Positions 25,219-34,764 are shown, counted from the stretch's first letter. The stretch is DNA of 64,000 nucleotides from Bradyrhizobium macuxiense (GCF_007993935.1 NZ_VITY01000009.1:310001-374000); one strand, 5' to 3'. Made by a program: numbers and translations. The notes: generated from the sequence alone by a model not told the origin.

Positions 25219-26547
25219 ATGACGTTGGCTAACGACCAATCTCAACCCGGTGCCGTGGCACGATTGGAAGCCGCACTGACGCGCGCGCGATCATCTGACG
25301 CAGCGAATGTCTTCACCACCCTGTTCGAGGAGAGCGCGCGGTGCGAGGCCGAAGCCGCCGATCGGCGCGCCGCTGCCGGGACGACGCGCGGCCCGCTCGA
25401 CGGTCGCATCGTCTCGGTCAAGGCTCTCTTCGATGTTGCCGGCACCGTGACGAGCTCGGGTTCAGCCGTCCTGCGCGCTTTGCCTCCCGCCGCTGATGAC
25501 GCGCTGGCTGTGAAGCGTTTGCGCGCGGCAGGAGCCGTGATCATCGGCAAGACGCAGATGACCGAGTTTGCCTTTTCAGCGCTCGGCACCAACCCGAACG
25601 ATGGGGGGCCGGGCAACCCGAGGGACCGCCGGCGCGCTCCGGGAGGATCCTCGTCAGGGGCTGTCGTCTCGGTCGTCGACGGCATGGCGGAGATCGCCAT
25701 CGGGAGCGACACCGGAGGGTCGATCCGAATTCCGGCGGCGCTGTCGGGTGCAACCGGCTTCAAGCCGACGAGCGGCTTCGTGCCGACCGCCGGCGCGTTC
25801 TCGCTGTCGTCGAGCCTCGATACCATCGGTCCGATTGCTTCGAGCGTCGCGGACTGCTTCGTGGCCGATCAGGTGCTCTCGGGTGGCGACGTGGCGTCGC
25901 GGCCGCAGCTTGCCTCTCCCTATACATTTCGGCTCACTATCGCTCGCGGTCGCCTGTTTCACGGTTGCGAGCCGGAGGTGCTTGGTGCGTTCGAGAATGC
26001 CGTCGAGCGGCTTCGATCAGGTGGCTTGCAGATCGCGGATGGATCGATCGAGACGGCGCTCGACAATGTTGCAGAGATCGACGGCATCGGCACCTTTCCG
26101 TCGATCGAGGTCGGTGCGACGTTGCGAGGTCTCGGCCTATCGAGCCTGGATGGCGTCGATCCGAAAACCCGCGTTCGTATCGAGGCGGGGGCCGGCATCC
26201 CCGGTATCGACTATGTGCGCATGGTGCGGCTGCGGGAAGCGGCGATCCGATCCTTCGAGCAGTCCTTCGGCAATGATGAGGTTTTCATCCTGCCAACGAC
26301 GCCAATCCGCGCGCCGCTGCTGTCGTCGGTCGAGGAGGATAGTGCGTTTCATCGGGCCAATGGTCTGGTGCTGCGCAATCCACGGGTCGCCAATCTGCTC
26401 GATTGTCCGTCGATCTCGTTGCCGATACCGCTCGACGGTCTTCCCGTCGGTCTGATGTTGATCGGCCGCAGGAATGCCGACCGGCGCTTGCTGGAGATCG
26501 CGTCCTGTGTCGAGACGATGCTGCGAGGCCCTTCGGCTGCCGTTTAG
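25219..26547 (+). CDS. Amidase signature family hydrolase
   Basis: A 442-residue amidase with the Ser-cisSer-Lys triad: Lys68 in GRIVSVKALFD, cis-Ser144/145 in APGGSSSGAVVS and the nucleophile Ser168 in IGSDTGGSIRIPAA. It hydrolyses a carboxamide or cyclic amide. It lies 30 bases after the DUF2848 gene and ends the plus-strand catabolic block that starts with the flavin reductase. The likely substrate is an amide taken up by the LivHMGF-type importer. Confidence 0.92.
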   Translation: MTLANDQSQPGAVARLEAALTRARSSDAANVFTTLFEESARCEAEAADRRAAAGTTRGPLDGRIVSVKALFDVAGTVTSSGSAVLRALPPAADDALAVKRLRAAGAVIIGKTQMTEFAFSALGTNPNDGGPGNPRDRRRAPGGSSSGAVVSVVDGMAEIAIGSDTGGSIRIPAALSGATGFKPTSGFVPTAGAFSLSSSLDTIGPIASSVADCFVADQVLSGGDVASRPQLASPYTFRLTIARGRLFHGCEPEVLGAFENAVERLRSGGLQIADGSIETALDNVAEIDGIGTFPSIEVGATLRGLGLSSLDGVDPKTRVRIEAGAGIPGIDYVRMVRLREAAIRSFEQSFGNDEVFILPTTPIRAPLLSSVEEDSAFHRANGLVLRNPRVANLLDCPSISLPIPLDGLPVGLMLIGRRNADRRLLEIASCVETMLRGPSAAV

Positions 26548-26669
26548 GACTTTTGACCGCCGCATCTGTTTGAGCGAAGAGGTTGTGCAAAAGCGCCTGT
26601 GAAGCTGCAGCTTGCCGATTGTCGATATCGGGCATGGGCGCCGAAGCAGGGCGCTTCTGCGGCGGTGGC

Positions 26670-26786
26670 CAATGGCGGGTTTTGCGATGCGGCAGAACCA
26701 TGTTGCCGATAGCGCGATATCGTGCGCCAATCGGCCGACTGCGCTATGGTTGCGATGTTGAGGTGTCGCCGACGATTGGAGAGGAG
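26670..26786 (+). pseudogene. Remnant of an AraC-type ligand-binding domain
   Basis: Codons 26721-26786 read RAPIGRLRYGCDVEVSPTIG followed by EE. The intact AraC protein that starts at 26795 has NRLRYGGDVTVVPELSEE encoded from about 26992, and the two DNA stretches are also visibly alike. In a different frame just upstream (from about 26670) FAMRQNHV resembles LAMRGRRA of the same protein, suggesting a frameshift. It is a short decayed duplicate or the trace of an older, longer regulator. It occupies the leader of the AraC gene. Confidence 0.6.
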
Positions 26787-26794
26787 CAGCAGTG

Positions 26795-27793
26795 ATGGCC
26801 GTGTCGACCTCGTTCATCGCAGGTCGTCTGTTCGACGCCAAGCACCTGGTTCTTGCAAGCAGTGACCTTGACGAGGTCGTCGAGGGATGCAGCAGGATGC
26901 TCCGGCCGCACGACCTGGCTATGCGAGGGCGGCGCGCGAAGCTCGCCGCGCGTTTGCATCATCTGCCAATAGGGCCGATTTCGCTCAACCGGCTGCGCTA
27001 TGGCGGCGATGTCACGGTGGTGCCCGAATTGTCGGAGGAGGGGAATTTCCTCGTCACGCTGCCGGTTCGGGGCAGTGCGCAGTTTCGCTATGGCTCGGCG
27101 GTTGCCGAGGTGACACCGGGCCACGGCACGATCGTAGGGCCATACCGGGAATTTCGCCTCGACATCGATGGCGCGTTCGACCAGATCCTGCTGCGGCTCG
27201 ACCGCCGGCGGGTCGAGGTGGCCTGCGCGAACCTTCTCGGCCTCGACAAGGCGACGCCGGTTCATTTCGATCTCGCGTTGCGCGGCTTCCCGGCGTTCTG
27301 GCACAAGCTGCTCGAGGCCGCCGCCAGCCTGTCGATGTTCAGCGAGGCGCTGGCGCATCCGAAGATGCTGGTGCGGCTCGAGGAACTGATCATCGAATCG
27401 CTGCTGATGGCGCAGCCGAACAATTTCAGCGGCCCGATCGCTGCGGCGAACGGGGCGGCGCCGTCGGCGCAGGTGCGCAAGGCGATGGACTATATGCGGG
27501 AGCACATCGCCGATGCGGTCAGCCTGGGGCAGGTCGCACGGCACTGCGGGCTCAGCCTGCGCAGCCTCCAGGCCGGATTCCAGCGCGATCTCGGGACGTC
27601 GCCGAGCCGATGGCTGCGCGCGCAACGGCTCGACCGGGTGCACGCCATTCTGTTGTCATCCGAACCCGGCAGTGTTGCGGTGACCGACGTCGCGCTGCAA
27701 TGCGGCTTCTTTCATCTCGGCGATTTCTCGGCGCGGTTCAAGCAACGGTTCGGCGAGAAGCCGTCCGTCGTACTGGCAAAACGCCGCTCGTAG
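26795..27793 (+). CDS. AraC family transcriptional regulator (AraC_binding_2 type)
   Basis: A 332-residue activator. The N-terminal ligand domain has RLRYGGDVTVVPELSEEGNF and VTLPVRGSAQFRYG. The C-terminal AraC double helix-turn-helix starts near residue 228 (MDYMREHIADAVSLGQVARHCGLSLRSLQAGF) and ends FHLGDFSARFKQRFGEKP. ATG 26795 follows a GAGGAG ribosome-binding site by 8 bases; a GTG three bases earlier is possible. By position it probably regulates the downstream MetA-type channel/hydrolase genes or the island before it. Confidence 0.9.
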   Translation: MAVSTSFIAGRLFDAKHLVLASSDLDEVVEGCSRMLRPHDLAMRGRRAKLAARLHHLPIGPISLNRLRYGGDVTVVPELSEEGNFLVTLPVRGSAQFRYGSAVAEVTPGHGTIVGPYREFRLDIDGAFDQILLRLDRRRVEVACANLLGLDKATPVHFDLALRGFPAFWHKLLEAAASLSMFSEALAHPKMLVRLEELIIESLLMAQPNNFSGPIAAANGAAPSAQVRKAMDYMREHIADAVSLGQVARHCGLSLRSLQAGFQRDLGTSPSRWLRAQRLDRVHAILLSSEPGSVAVTDVALQCGFFHLGDFSARFKQRFGEKPSVVLAKRRS

Positions 27794-27943
27794 CGCCGCG
27801 CGTACACGAAAAATTTTCGCGATTCCGATAGCCGTCTTCGCGCGTGCGATAGCGCCGCGCCGCCCTCTGTCCAACATTCCAGCCAACGAAACCTGCCGCC
27901 GCCATCCGGTGATGAGAGCAGGAGACATTGGATCGGAGGGGAC

Positions 27944-28942
27944 ATGCTTTCTACACGGATATTTACCACAGGATTGACGGTCGGCCTGGCGATCGCTTGC
28001 ACGGAGGCTTCTGCGTTCGAGGCCGGCTACATCGGCTCGGCGCAGAAGCCGGGCCTTGTACTTGGAAATGCCGCGATCACGCCGCCGGCCGGCCTCTACA
28101 TGTTCGATCAGGCGGTGGCCTATTCGGGATCGATCGTCGGTCCGGGCGCGCCCACCGCCGCAGGCGACGGCAAGACCTCCGTTCACATCGCGGCCGGGGC
28201 CGCAGGATTGCTCTGGGTGCCCGGATGGACGGTATTCGGCGCAACCTATGATGCGGTGATCGTGCAACCGTTCATGATGCTCGACGTCGGCTCGCCGGTG
28301 AATGTCAATCCGCTCGGCATGCACAATACGTTCCTGGCGCCGGCGGAGCTGAGCTGGAAGCTCGCCGACAGCGGTGTGTACGTCAAATCGGGTTTCGGCA
28401 TGTGGATGCCGACCGGCACCACCTCAGGCTCGAACGGGCTTGGAAATGTCGGCGCGCCCTGGTGGACCTTCCAGCCGAACCTCGTCGTCTCTTATTTCAA
28501 GGACGGTTGGAATCTCACCGCCAACCTGTTCGAGGAAATCAACACCGCGAGCTCGGTGACCGGTTACACCAGCGGCAACGTGCTGCATGCCGAGTTCACC
28601 GCGACCAAAACCATCGGCAACTGGACGTTCGGTCCGGTCGGCTACTATGTCGGACAGGTGAGCGACGACAAGTCCAGCGCATTCTATGGCGGGGCGGTCA
28701 ATCTCAAGCGTTACGACATCTGGGCCGCCGGCGCGCTGGTCGGATACAATTTCGGTCCCGCCGCGTTGAGCGTGTGGGCGACGCACGAGCTGTCGGCCAA
28801 CGTTTCCGGAGGGACTGCAGTGCCCGGCATCGACAGTGCGGCCGTCTCGCGCGGGTTCACGGTGTTCGCCAACCTGAGCTACCGACTGTGGGCGCCCGAT
28901 GCGCCGGCCCCCGCGCCAACGCGTACATCGTTTCGCAAATAG
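27944..28942 (+). CDS. Outer-membrane MetA-pathway-of-phenol-degradation family protein
   Basis: A 332-residue protein with a signal peptide (TTGLTVGLAIACTEASA, cleaved near residue 24) and alternating beta-strand segments ending in the aromatic FANLSYRLWAP. The organisation PPAGLYMFDQAVAY, GLLWVPGWTVFGATYDAV and YVKSGFGMWMPTG is typical of the SphA/MetA channel family (PF13557). It would let an aromatic or hydrophobic substrate through the outer membrane. It stands 150 bases after the AraC gene, with room for its own promoter. Confidence 0.85.
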   Translation: MLSTRIFTTGLTVGLAIACTEASAFEAGYIGSAQKPGLVLGNAAITPPAGLYMFDQAVAYSGSIVGPGAPTAAGDGKTSVHIAAGAAGLLWVPGWTVFGATYDAVIVQPFMMLDVGSPVNVNPLGMHNTFLAPAELSWKLADSGVYVKSGFGMWMPTGTTSGSNGLGNVGAPWWTFQPNLVVSYFKDGWNLTANLFEEINTASSVTGYTSGNVLHAEFTATKTIGNWTFGPVGYYVGQVSDDKSSAFYGGAVNLKRYDIWAAGALVGYNFGPAALSVWATHELSANVSGGTAVPGIDSAAVSRGFTVFANLSYRLWAPDAPAPAPTRTSFRK

Positions 28943-29028
28943 CAGCATTCGCGTCCGCGCAACGCTCGACACGGCGCTACGCCGCCGTGTGATCGCACAT
29001 CGCGCCATCGAAAAATCGGAGACCATTG

Positions 29029-29766
29029 ATGTCCTATGCAGTTGAAAATTGGGGTGGTGGAGGAGACCGGATCGTCCTTGTCCACGGCAGCCTTGGCGTC
29101 GGCGCCGCCGCGTTCGGCAAGCAGAAACCGCTGGCCGACACCTTCGCCCTTGCAGTCATGACCCGCCGCGGCTATGGCGACACCGCGCCGATCGATGCGG
29201 TGGATGTCCTTCGCGACGCGGCTGATGTCATCGAGTTGCTCGGCGACGGCGCCCATCTGGTCGGCACGTCGATGGGAGGGATCGTTGCGATGAACGCTGC
29301 GGGCCGCCGTCCCGACCTCGTGCGTTCGCTCACGGTGATTGAGCCGCCGGCCTTTGCGCTGGCGTCCGATCTCCCCCCGGTGCGCCGCGTGGCGGAGGCG
29401 ATGCGCAAGCATTGGGCCACCGCCGATCGGACGAAGCGCCACGCCTTCGTGACGGGCTTCCTGGCGGCGCTCGAGATGAACATGCCGATGCCTGATCCGC
29501 TTCCCCCGCCGGTTAACGCTGCAGCCGGCGTCCTCGTCACCGAGCGTCCCTGGGGCGTCGACGTGCCGGTCGGCGCGGTCGCCGACGCACGCTTCCCGAA
29601 GCTCGTCGTCACCGGCGGCTGGAGCGAAGCCTTTGACGGCATCAGCGGGCGGCTCGCTGACCTGTTCAACGTCGAATGCCACTGCCTGCAAGGTGCCGGT
29701 CACGCCGTCCAGAAGGTTGGCGAGCCTTTCAACGCGCTGCTGCGCCGGCACATTGCGTCCGCCTGA
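29029..29766 (+). CDS. Alpha/beta-hydrolase
   Basis: A 245-residue alpha/beta-hydrolase with the oxyanion segment VLVHGSLGVG (residues 16-25), the nucleophile Ser81 in VGTSMGGIV and a C-terminal catalytic His in GAGHAVQKV. ATG 29029 is chosen over the TTG just before it. It sits between the outer-membrane channel and the SnoaL-like gene and probably opens an ester or lactone in the same route. Substrate unknown. Confidence 0.88.
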   Translation: MSYAVENWGGGGDRIVLVHGSLGVGAAAFGKQKPLADTFALAVMTRRGYGDTAPIDAVDVLRDAADVIELLGDGAHLVGTSMGGIVAMNAAGRRPDLVRSLTVIEPPAFALASDLPPVRRVAEAMRKHWATADRTKRHAFVTGFLAALEMNMPMPDPLPPPVNAAAGVLVTERPWGVDVPVGAVADARFPKLVVTGGWSEAFDGISGRLADLFNVECHCLQGAGHAVQKVGEPFNALLRRHIASA

Positions 29767-29806
29767 ATCCATTCATTCAAATACTGAAACCCAAGGGAGA
29801 CTATCG

Positions 29807-30250
29807 ATGACCATCACGACCGAAGACAAGATCGACATCCAGGAACTCACCGCGCGCACCTATATCGGGCTCGACAGCGAGGATGCCGGCGGGTTCGCCT
29901 CCGGCTTTGCCGACGACGGCGTCTTCGTCGCCCCCTACGGCGAGTTCGTCGGTCCTGCCGCGGTGAAGGAATTCATCACCAAGCACATCGCGGCCGGCAA
30001 GGAAGACGGCGTGCGGCATTTCCTTACCAACCACGTCGTCGATGCCCACGAGGAGGGGGCACGCTATCGCTTCTACATCACCAAGATGAACATCGCGACC
30101 GGGCCGGTTGCAATCGCCACCGCGGGCGGCGATTGCATCGTGAAGCGGACGGGCGAGGGCTGGCGTTTCAAGCGCTTTCAGTTGACGATCGATCCGGCGA
30201 TGTTCGGCGACGCCAAGCCGGTGGTCGCGCCGGTTGCCAAGAGCGCGTGA
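29807..30250 (+). CDS. SnoaL-like / NTF2-fold protein
   Basis: A 147-residue cone-fold protein: DIQELTARTYIGLDSEDAGGFASGFADDGVFVAPYGEF, GPAAVKEFITKHI, RHFLTNHVVDAH and WRFKRFQLTI follow the SnoaL-like pattern. Members are ketosteroid-isomerase-like enzymes, ring hydroxylase beta-like subunits or binding proteins. The start ATG follows AAGGGAGA by 6 bases. It is the last gene of the island. Confidence 0.82.
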   Translation: MTITTEDKIDIQELTARTYIGLDSEDAGGFASGFADDGVFVAPYGEFVGPAAVKEFITKHIAAGKEDGVRHFLTNHVVDAHEEGARYRFYITKMNIATGPVAIATAGGDCIVKRTGEGWRFKRFQLTIDPAMFGDAKPVVAPVAKSA

Positions 30251-30390
30251 CGGTATCATTACCAGGACCTTGCTCGGCGGATCGTCGATCGCGCGACCGC
30301 TTTCTGTTCTGATGCCGATGGGCCCCTTCGGCGAATAGCGCATCGTTACCGGTGTGCCGTAGTTGTTGACGACGGTCCACGTCTGCAGAG

Positions 30391-30415
30391 GGCCCTACTT
30401 CCTTTTGGTAGGGCC
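30391..30415. terminator. Hairpin between convergent genes, possible bidirectional terminator
   Basis: A perfect 8-bp stem (GGCCCTAC / GTAGGGCC) with a 9-base loop rich in T lies 140 bases after the SnoaL-like gene and 90 bases before the end of the opposing TPR gene. No clear T-run follows on either strand. Confidence 0.45.
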
Positions 30416-30505
30416 GATGAAGCAGCTTTGGGCATTGGCATTAGCGGTTCGCGCGAAGGGCCTTCGAAACCAGACCGGCCGCGCAAGCCGGCGACGCCGC
30501 AACGA

Positions 30506-32815
30506 TCACGCCGGGACGTCGATATGATCCGGCGCAAGTCCCGCCCGGTGACGCTCATGCATCGCGGTGTAAGCGGCCTCGATATGCCGGGCGAAACGTT
30601 TGGTATCGAACAACGGTGCCGTCGGCCGATTGGCCGCCAGCCTGGCTTTGAGCGCAGCGAGCTTCGAAGGATGGGTCGCAAGATCCACCGCCATGTGCTC
30701 GTAAGCTTCCGGCGATTCCGCAATCAGCTCGGGCAGACCGGTCGCATGGAGCAGGCTCGCGCCGACCCGACTGGCAAACGTGTCGCCTAAAACGGTCAGC
30801 ACCGGCAGGCCGGCCCATAGCGCGTCGCTGGCGGTCGTGTGGGCGTTGTAGGGCGTGTTGTCGAGGAACAGGCCGGCGAGGCGATGGCGTGCGAGATGGT
30901 CAGGCATCGAAATGCGCTGTGCAAAGACAAGGCGCTCCGCCGCGACGCCTCGCGCGACCGCCTCGTTTCGCAGATTTGCGGCAGACTCGGCGTGGGCTTC
31001 GAGCAGCCACAACACGCTGCCCTCGACGCGGCCGAGAATTCTCATCCACCGATCGAACATCTGCGGGTTGATCTTGTAGTTGTTGTTGAAGCAACAAAAC
31101 ACGAAGCCGGTCGGGGCCAGCCCCACCTCGCCGCGCGTGAACATACGTTCGGCAATGGCGCGCTTGTCGTCGTTGGCCTGATAGGTGTCGGGCAGAGCGA
31201 CCACCTTTTCGCTATAGAATTCGCGATGGTGGTCCGGGATCACGGTACGATCGGCGATGATGTAGTCGATGAACGGGGCACCGAGTGTTCCCGGGTAACC
31301 CAGATAACTGACCTGGATCGGGGCAGGCCGGCGGCCAAGAACCCTGGTGCGGGATCCCCCGGTGAAGCCTTTCAGATCGACCAGGATGTCGATTTCCAAT
31401 CGTCTGATCAGGTCGGCGACCGCATCGTCGTTCATGTCCCCGACCTCGACAAATCGATCGAACGACGCCTCCAGCCGTCGACGCATCTCCGTGGGGTCTT
31501 TGGGCGACCATGAGATTGCCACCGTCTCGAATTTCGACCGGTCGTGGCACTCGAACAGCCCTGCCATCAAATGCGACGTCGCGTGGTTGCAAAAATCCGA
31601 CGAGAAATAGCCGATGCGAATTCGATCGTGATGGTAGCGCTCGCCCCGCCAGCGCTGGCTTTCAGAGGGCGGATGGTTCTTCGCGGTCCATCGCGTGGCG
31701 CATAGCAGTTGGTCGGCGGCCGATGACGGCACGCTACAAAACAGAAATGGCGCCGCCGTCGCGTCCCGGTTCCTGATCGAATCGATCAGTTGGTCGCACT
31801 CAGCGTCGAAGTTACTCCAGTCGCAAATCTGAGATTTGGCGTGCAGGCGATAGCCTTCGATGTCGGCCTGATCCGGCTGGAGCGCGACGGCCTTGTCATA
31901 GGCAGCGAGTGCCTCCTGGTAGCGCGCCAGCATGGACAGAACCTTGCCGCGGTTGGCGTAGGCGGCCGCATCGTCGCCCTTGTGCTGGATCGCCTTGTCG
32001 ATGCTGGCGAGCGCCGCCTCATGATCCCTGAGCTTGAGCAGCGCCGTGCCGCGGTTGTTGTAGGCTTCGCCATAGTCGGGCCGCAGTGCGATCGCTCTGT
32101 CGTAACTTGCAACTGCCTCTTCGAGACGATCCAGTTTGATCAGCACGTTGCCGCGGTTGTAGCACGCGCCGGCAATTCCCGGCGCCCGGTCGTAGCTGGC
32201 GAGCGCATCATCGAACCTTTCGAGGTCATTGAGCACGTTGCCGCGATCGTTGTGTGCACCGGGATCGTTGGGCTTGAGCGCGATCGCCCTGTCCAGGCCC
32301 GCCAGGGCCTCCTCGAGTCGCCCGAGCTTTCTCAGCGCGGCGCCCCTGTTTCGATAGGCCTCTGCGTGGCTAGGCACCAGCGCGATCACGCGATCGTAGC
32401 TTGCGAGCGCCTCCTCGTGGCGCCCAAGGTCTGCGAGCGTCAATCCGCGATTGTAGAGCGCCGGCGAAAGGTCTTGCTTGAGCGCCGTCGCCCTGTCGAA
32501 GCTCGCGAGCGCTTCGTCGAAACGACGCAAGGCGCGCAGCGCGTTGCCAAGGTTGTTGTGCGCGTCCGCGACGTTGCCGTTGAGCCTGATCGCGCGCCGG
32601 ATCAGATCAATGCCGCGCTCGCTGCGGCCGGTCTGCGCGGAAATCAGGCCTAACAGATGCAGCGCATCGAAGTTGCTTGGCTGTTGCCGGAGAATGTCTT
32701 CATAGATCTTCTCTGCCGCCGCCAACTGCCCCCGCTGATGCAGCGCGAGAGCCTGCGCGAACACGGGCTGAGCGGCGGTCGAATTGGATTTTTGAGGTTC
32801 ACCTGTCTCGGGCAT
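30506..32815 (-). CDS. TPR protein with O-GlcNAc-transferase-like (SPINDLY, GT41) domain
   Basis: A 769-residue protein. From about residue 10 to 345 it carries successive 34-residue tetratricopeptide repeats (for example EALASYDRVIALVPSHAEAY). The C-terminal part from about 395 holds the GT41-type catalytic domain: RIGYFSSDFCNHATSHLMAGL, PIQVSYLGYPGTLGAPFIDYIIAD, FNNNYKINPQMFDRWMRIL and the sugar-nucleotide loop DALWAGLPVLTVLGDTFASRVG. It would transfer a sugar from a UDP-sugar to Ser/Thr of a protein partner bound by the TPRs. Repeat regions in such genes can recombine. No neighbouring glycan gene indicates the target. Confidence 0.9.
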   Translation of the reverse strand: MPETGEPQKSNSTAAQPVFAQALALHQRGQLAAAEKIYEDILRQQPSNFDALHLLGLISAQTGRSERGIDLIRRAIRLNGNVADAHNNLGNALRALRRFDEALASFDRATALKQDLSPALYNRGLTLADLGRHEEALASYDRVIALVPSHAEAYRNRGAALRKLGRLEEALAGLDRAIALKPNDPGAHNDRGNVLNDLERFDDALASYDRAPGIAGACYNRGNVLIKLDRLEEAVASYDRAIALRPDYGEAYNNRGTALLKLRDHEAALASIDKAIQHKGDDAAAYANRGKVLSMLARYQEALAAYDKAVALQPDQADIEGYRLHAKSQICDWSNFDAECDQLIDSIRNRDATAAPFLFCSVPSSAADQLLCATRWTAKNHPPSESQRWRGERYHHDRIRIGYFSSDFCNHATSHLMAGLFECHDRSKFETVAISWSPKDPTEMRRRLEASFDRFVEVGDMNDDAVADLIRRLEIDILVDLKGFTGGSRTRVLGRRPAPIQVSYLGYPGTLGAPFIDYIIADRTVIPDHHREFYSEKVVALPDTYQANDDKRAIAERMFTRGEVGLAPTGFVFCCFNNNYKINPQMFDRWMRILGRVEGSVLWLLEAHAESAANLRNEAVARGVAAERLVFAQRISMPDHLARHRLAGLFLDNTPYNAHTTASDALWAGLPVLTVLGDTFASRVGASLLHATGLPELIAESPEAYEHMAVDLATHPSKLAALKARLAANRPTAPLFDTKRFARHIEAAYTAMHERHRAGLAPDHIDVPA

Positions 32816-33147
32816 CCGACGTCTTCACGCGCTTCCAAAATCGCAATACCAACCGCATTGCAATCTACCAACACGGCTACCGCCGTATAGCAGCAAAAGC
32901 GGGCGAATGGCCGTGAATGCCGAAATGAAGATGGTGCCCGTGCTGGGAAAATCGAACGTTGCCGGATGGGACCCAGGCCGCCCGTCTTCGCTCTCGCGTC
33001 GTTTCAGCATCGCGTGGTGTCCTGGCCGGCAATGAATTTCAAAGGTAAGTACTTTATTTTGCTTAATTTAATCGAAAGTAGCGGCCCTCAGCCGGCCGGG
33101 ATTTCCAGGTGGCACCGTCCGCTGTTCAGGGCAACTTCGCTGCAGAG
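32816..33147. other. Intergenic stretch, no gene seen
   Basis: About 330 bases between the minus-strand TPR gene and the minus-strand acyl-CoA ligase. It contains an AT-rich patch near 33045-33075 and possible promoter DNA for the TPR gene, but no convincing frame, repeat or hairpin. Confidence 0.6.
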
Positions 33148-34764
33148 TCAGTCCTTGAGCCGCCGCCGCAGCAGCTTGCCGGCTGGTGAGCGCGGCAATT
33201 CCGTGACGAAGCTGACGTCCCGCGGCACCTTGTAAGGCGCCATGTTCTCGCGCGCCCATGCCACGAGCCGCGCCGAGTCCAGTTCAGTGCGTGGGGCCAG
33301 GACGATGAAGGCCTTGACCACCTCACCCTTCGTTGCGTCGGGCATGCCGATCACCGCCGACGCTGCCACGGACGGGTGCTTGTTCAGGATCGATTCGACC
33401 TCTTCGGGGAAGACGCTGTAGCCGGAGACCTTGATCATCTCCTTGAAGCGCCCCATGAAGGTCAGATAGCCGTCGGCATCGAGGCGGCCCATGTCGCCGG
33501 TGTGCAGCCAGCCGTTGCGCAGCGTTTCCGCCGTCGCGTCGGGACGATTGCGGTAGCCCTTGAATACGCCCGCGCCGCGGATCACGATCTCGCCTGGAAC
33601 ACCGGCCGGCGTGTCTGTGCCCGAATCCGGATCGACGATCCGGATCTCGTTGCCGGGCACAGGCTTGCCATGCGTGCCCCAGCGCACCGCCGTGCGTGGC
33701 ATGAAAGTGTCGACCGTATGTGTCTCGGTCAGACCGTACGCGGCCTCGAAGCTTTCGCAGTTCGACGCGACGGCCTGCCATTGCCTGGCAAGCGCTTCGG
33801 TCCAGTCGATACCGAAACTGGTCACAGGATTGACGCGAAGGCTGCTCAGCTTGAAGTCGGAAATGTTCGGCAGCTGCGTGATCGCGACATTCATCGGCGC
33901 CACGCTGTACCACCAGCTCACCTGGTAACGGTCGATCGCCTGCGCCGTCACCAGCGGATCGAACCGGTACAACAGCACGGACGTCGCGCCCGCGTAGACC
34001 GGCGCGTTCACGCCCATCACCATGCCCGCGATGTGGTAGAGCGGCGCGATCGAGAGCAGGACGTCATCGGCGCCGATCCCGTTGCAGTTCACGGTCGCCG
34101 CCGTCTTGTAGATGACGTTGCGATACGACAGCATCGCACCCTTGGGCCGGCCGGTGCTGCCCGAGGTGTAGATCATCAGCGCCGTGTCGTTCATGTCGAT
34201 CGCGACGGCGCCCGGCCGTGCATCGCTTGTTGTGACGGCAAGGAAGTCTTCGGTGTCGCCGGCTGTATCGACGGGCTCGGGCGCCGATCCCAGCAGTTCG
34301 TCCGGAACGCCGATCTGGGGCCGCTCGGGCAGCAGATCGGCATAGCGGACCACGAACACATGTTCGAGCTTGGTCTTGTCGCGGACCTGCCGCACGATCG
34401 GCAGCAGCGGTTCGGCCGCGACGATCACGCGCGCGCCGAGATCGTCGAGCTGATAGCCGAGTTCGTGCTCCTTGTTCAGCGCGCCGCAAGGCGAGGCGAT
34501 GGCGCCGATCTTCTGGATGCCGTACTGCGCCATCATGTATTGCGGGCAGTTGTTCATGAACAGCGCGACCGGCTCGCCCTTGGCGACGCCGAGCTGTTGC
34601 AGGCGCGCCGCAAATGCATCGCTGGCGCGGTCGAGCTCGAGGAACGTGACGGCACGGCCGTACCAGATGCAGGCCGGTTTCTCGGGCCGCTCGCGGGCAT
34701 GCTGCCGGAGTATTTCATGCAGCGGTCGTTCGTCGTTGCTCCGGGGCGCGCTTGTATTGGTCAT
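33148..34764 (-). CDS. Acyl-CoA ligase (AMP-dependent synthetase)
   Basis: A 538-residue ANL-family ligase. The phosphate loop is MIYTSGSTGRPKG, the A5 motif YGLTETHTVDTFMPR, the hinge HTGDMGRLDADGYLTFMGRFKEMIKVSGYSV and the catalytic Lys is in SPAGKLLRRR near the C-terminus. It activates a carboxylic acid to the acyl-AMP and then acyl-CoA; a short-to-medium-chain or cyclic acid is likely but not assignable. It stands alone, divergent from the GNAT gene with a 191-base gap. Confidence 0.9.
   Translation of the reverse strand: MTNTSAPRSNDERPLHEILRQHARERPEKPACIWYGRAVTFLELDRASDAFAARLQQLGVAKGEPVALFMNNCPQYMMAQYGIQKIGAIASPCGALNKEHELGYQLDDLGARVIVAAEPLLPIVRQVRDKTKLEHVFVVRYADLLPERPQIGVPDELLGSAPEPVDTAGDTEDFLAVTTSDARPGAVAIDMNDTALMIYTSGSTGRPKGAMLSYRNVIYKTAATVNCNGIGADDVLLSIAPLYHIAGMVMGVNAPVYAGATSVLLYRFDPLVTAQAIDRYQVSWWYSVAPMNVAITQLPNISDFKLSSLRVNPVTSFGIDWTEALARQWQAVASNCESFEAAYGLTETHTVDTFMPRTAVRWGTHGKPVPGNEIRIVDPDSGTDTPAGVPGEIVIRGAGVFKGYRNRPDATAETLRNGWLHTGDMGRLDADGYLTFMGRFKEMIKVSGYSVFPEEVESILNKHPSVAASAVIGMPDATKGEVVKAFIVLAPRTELDSARLVAWARENMAPYKVPRDVSFVTELPRSPAGKLLRRRLKD

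Noticed and set aside
27856..27905. TGTCC followed by AACCT-like sequence before the MetA-type channel gene, a possible sixth 38-nt element
   Set aside because: TCACC is absent and the spacing is shorter (about 27 nt), so it fails the shared frame of the five copies.
31800..32800. Internal repetitive DNA on the minus strand as a possible CRISPR or tandem repeat array
   Set aside because: The period of about 102 bases corresponds to 34-residue TPR repeats within a coding gene, with divergent sequence.
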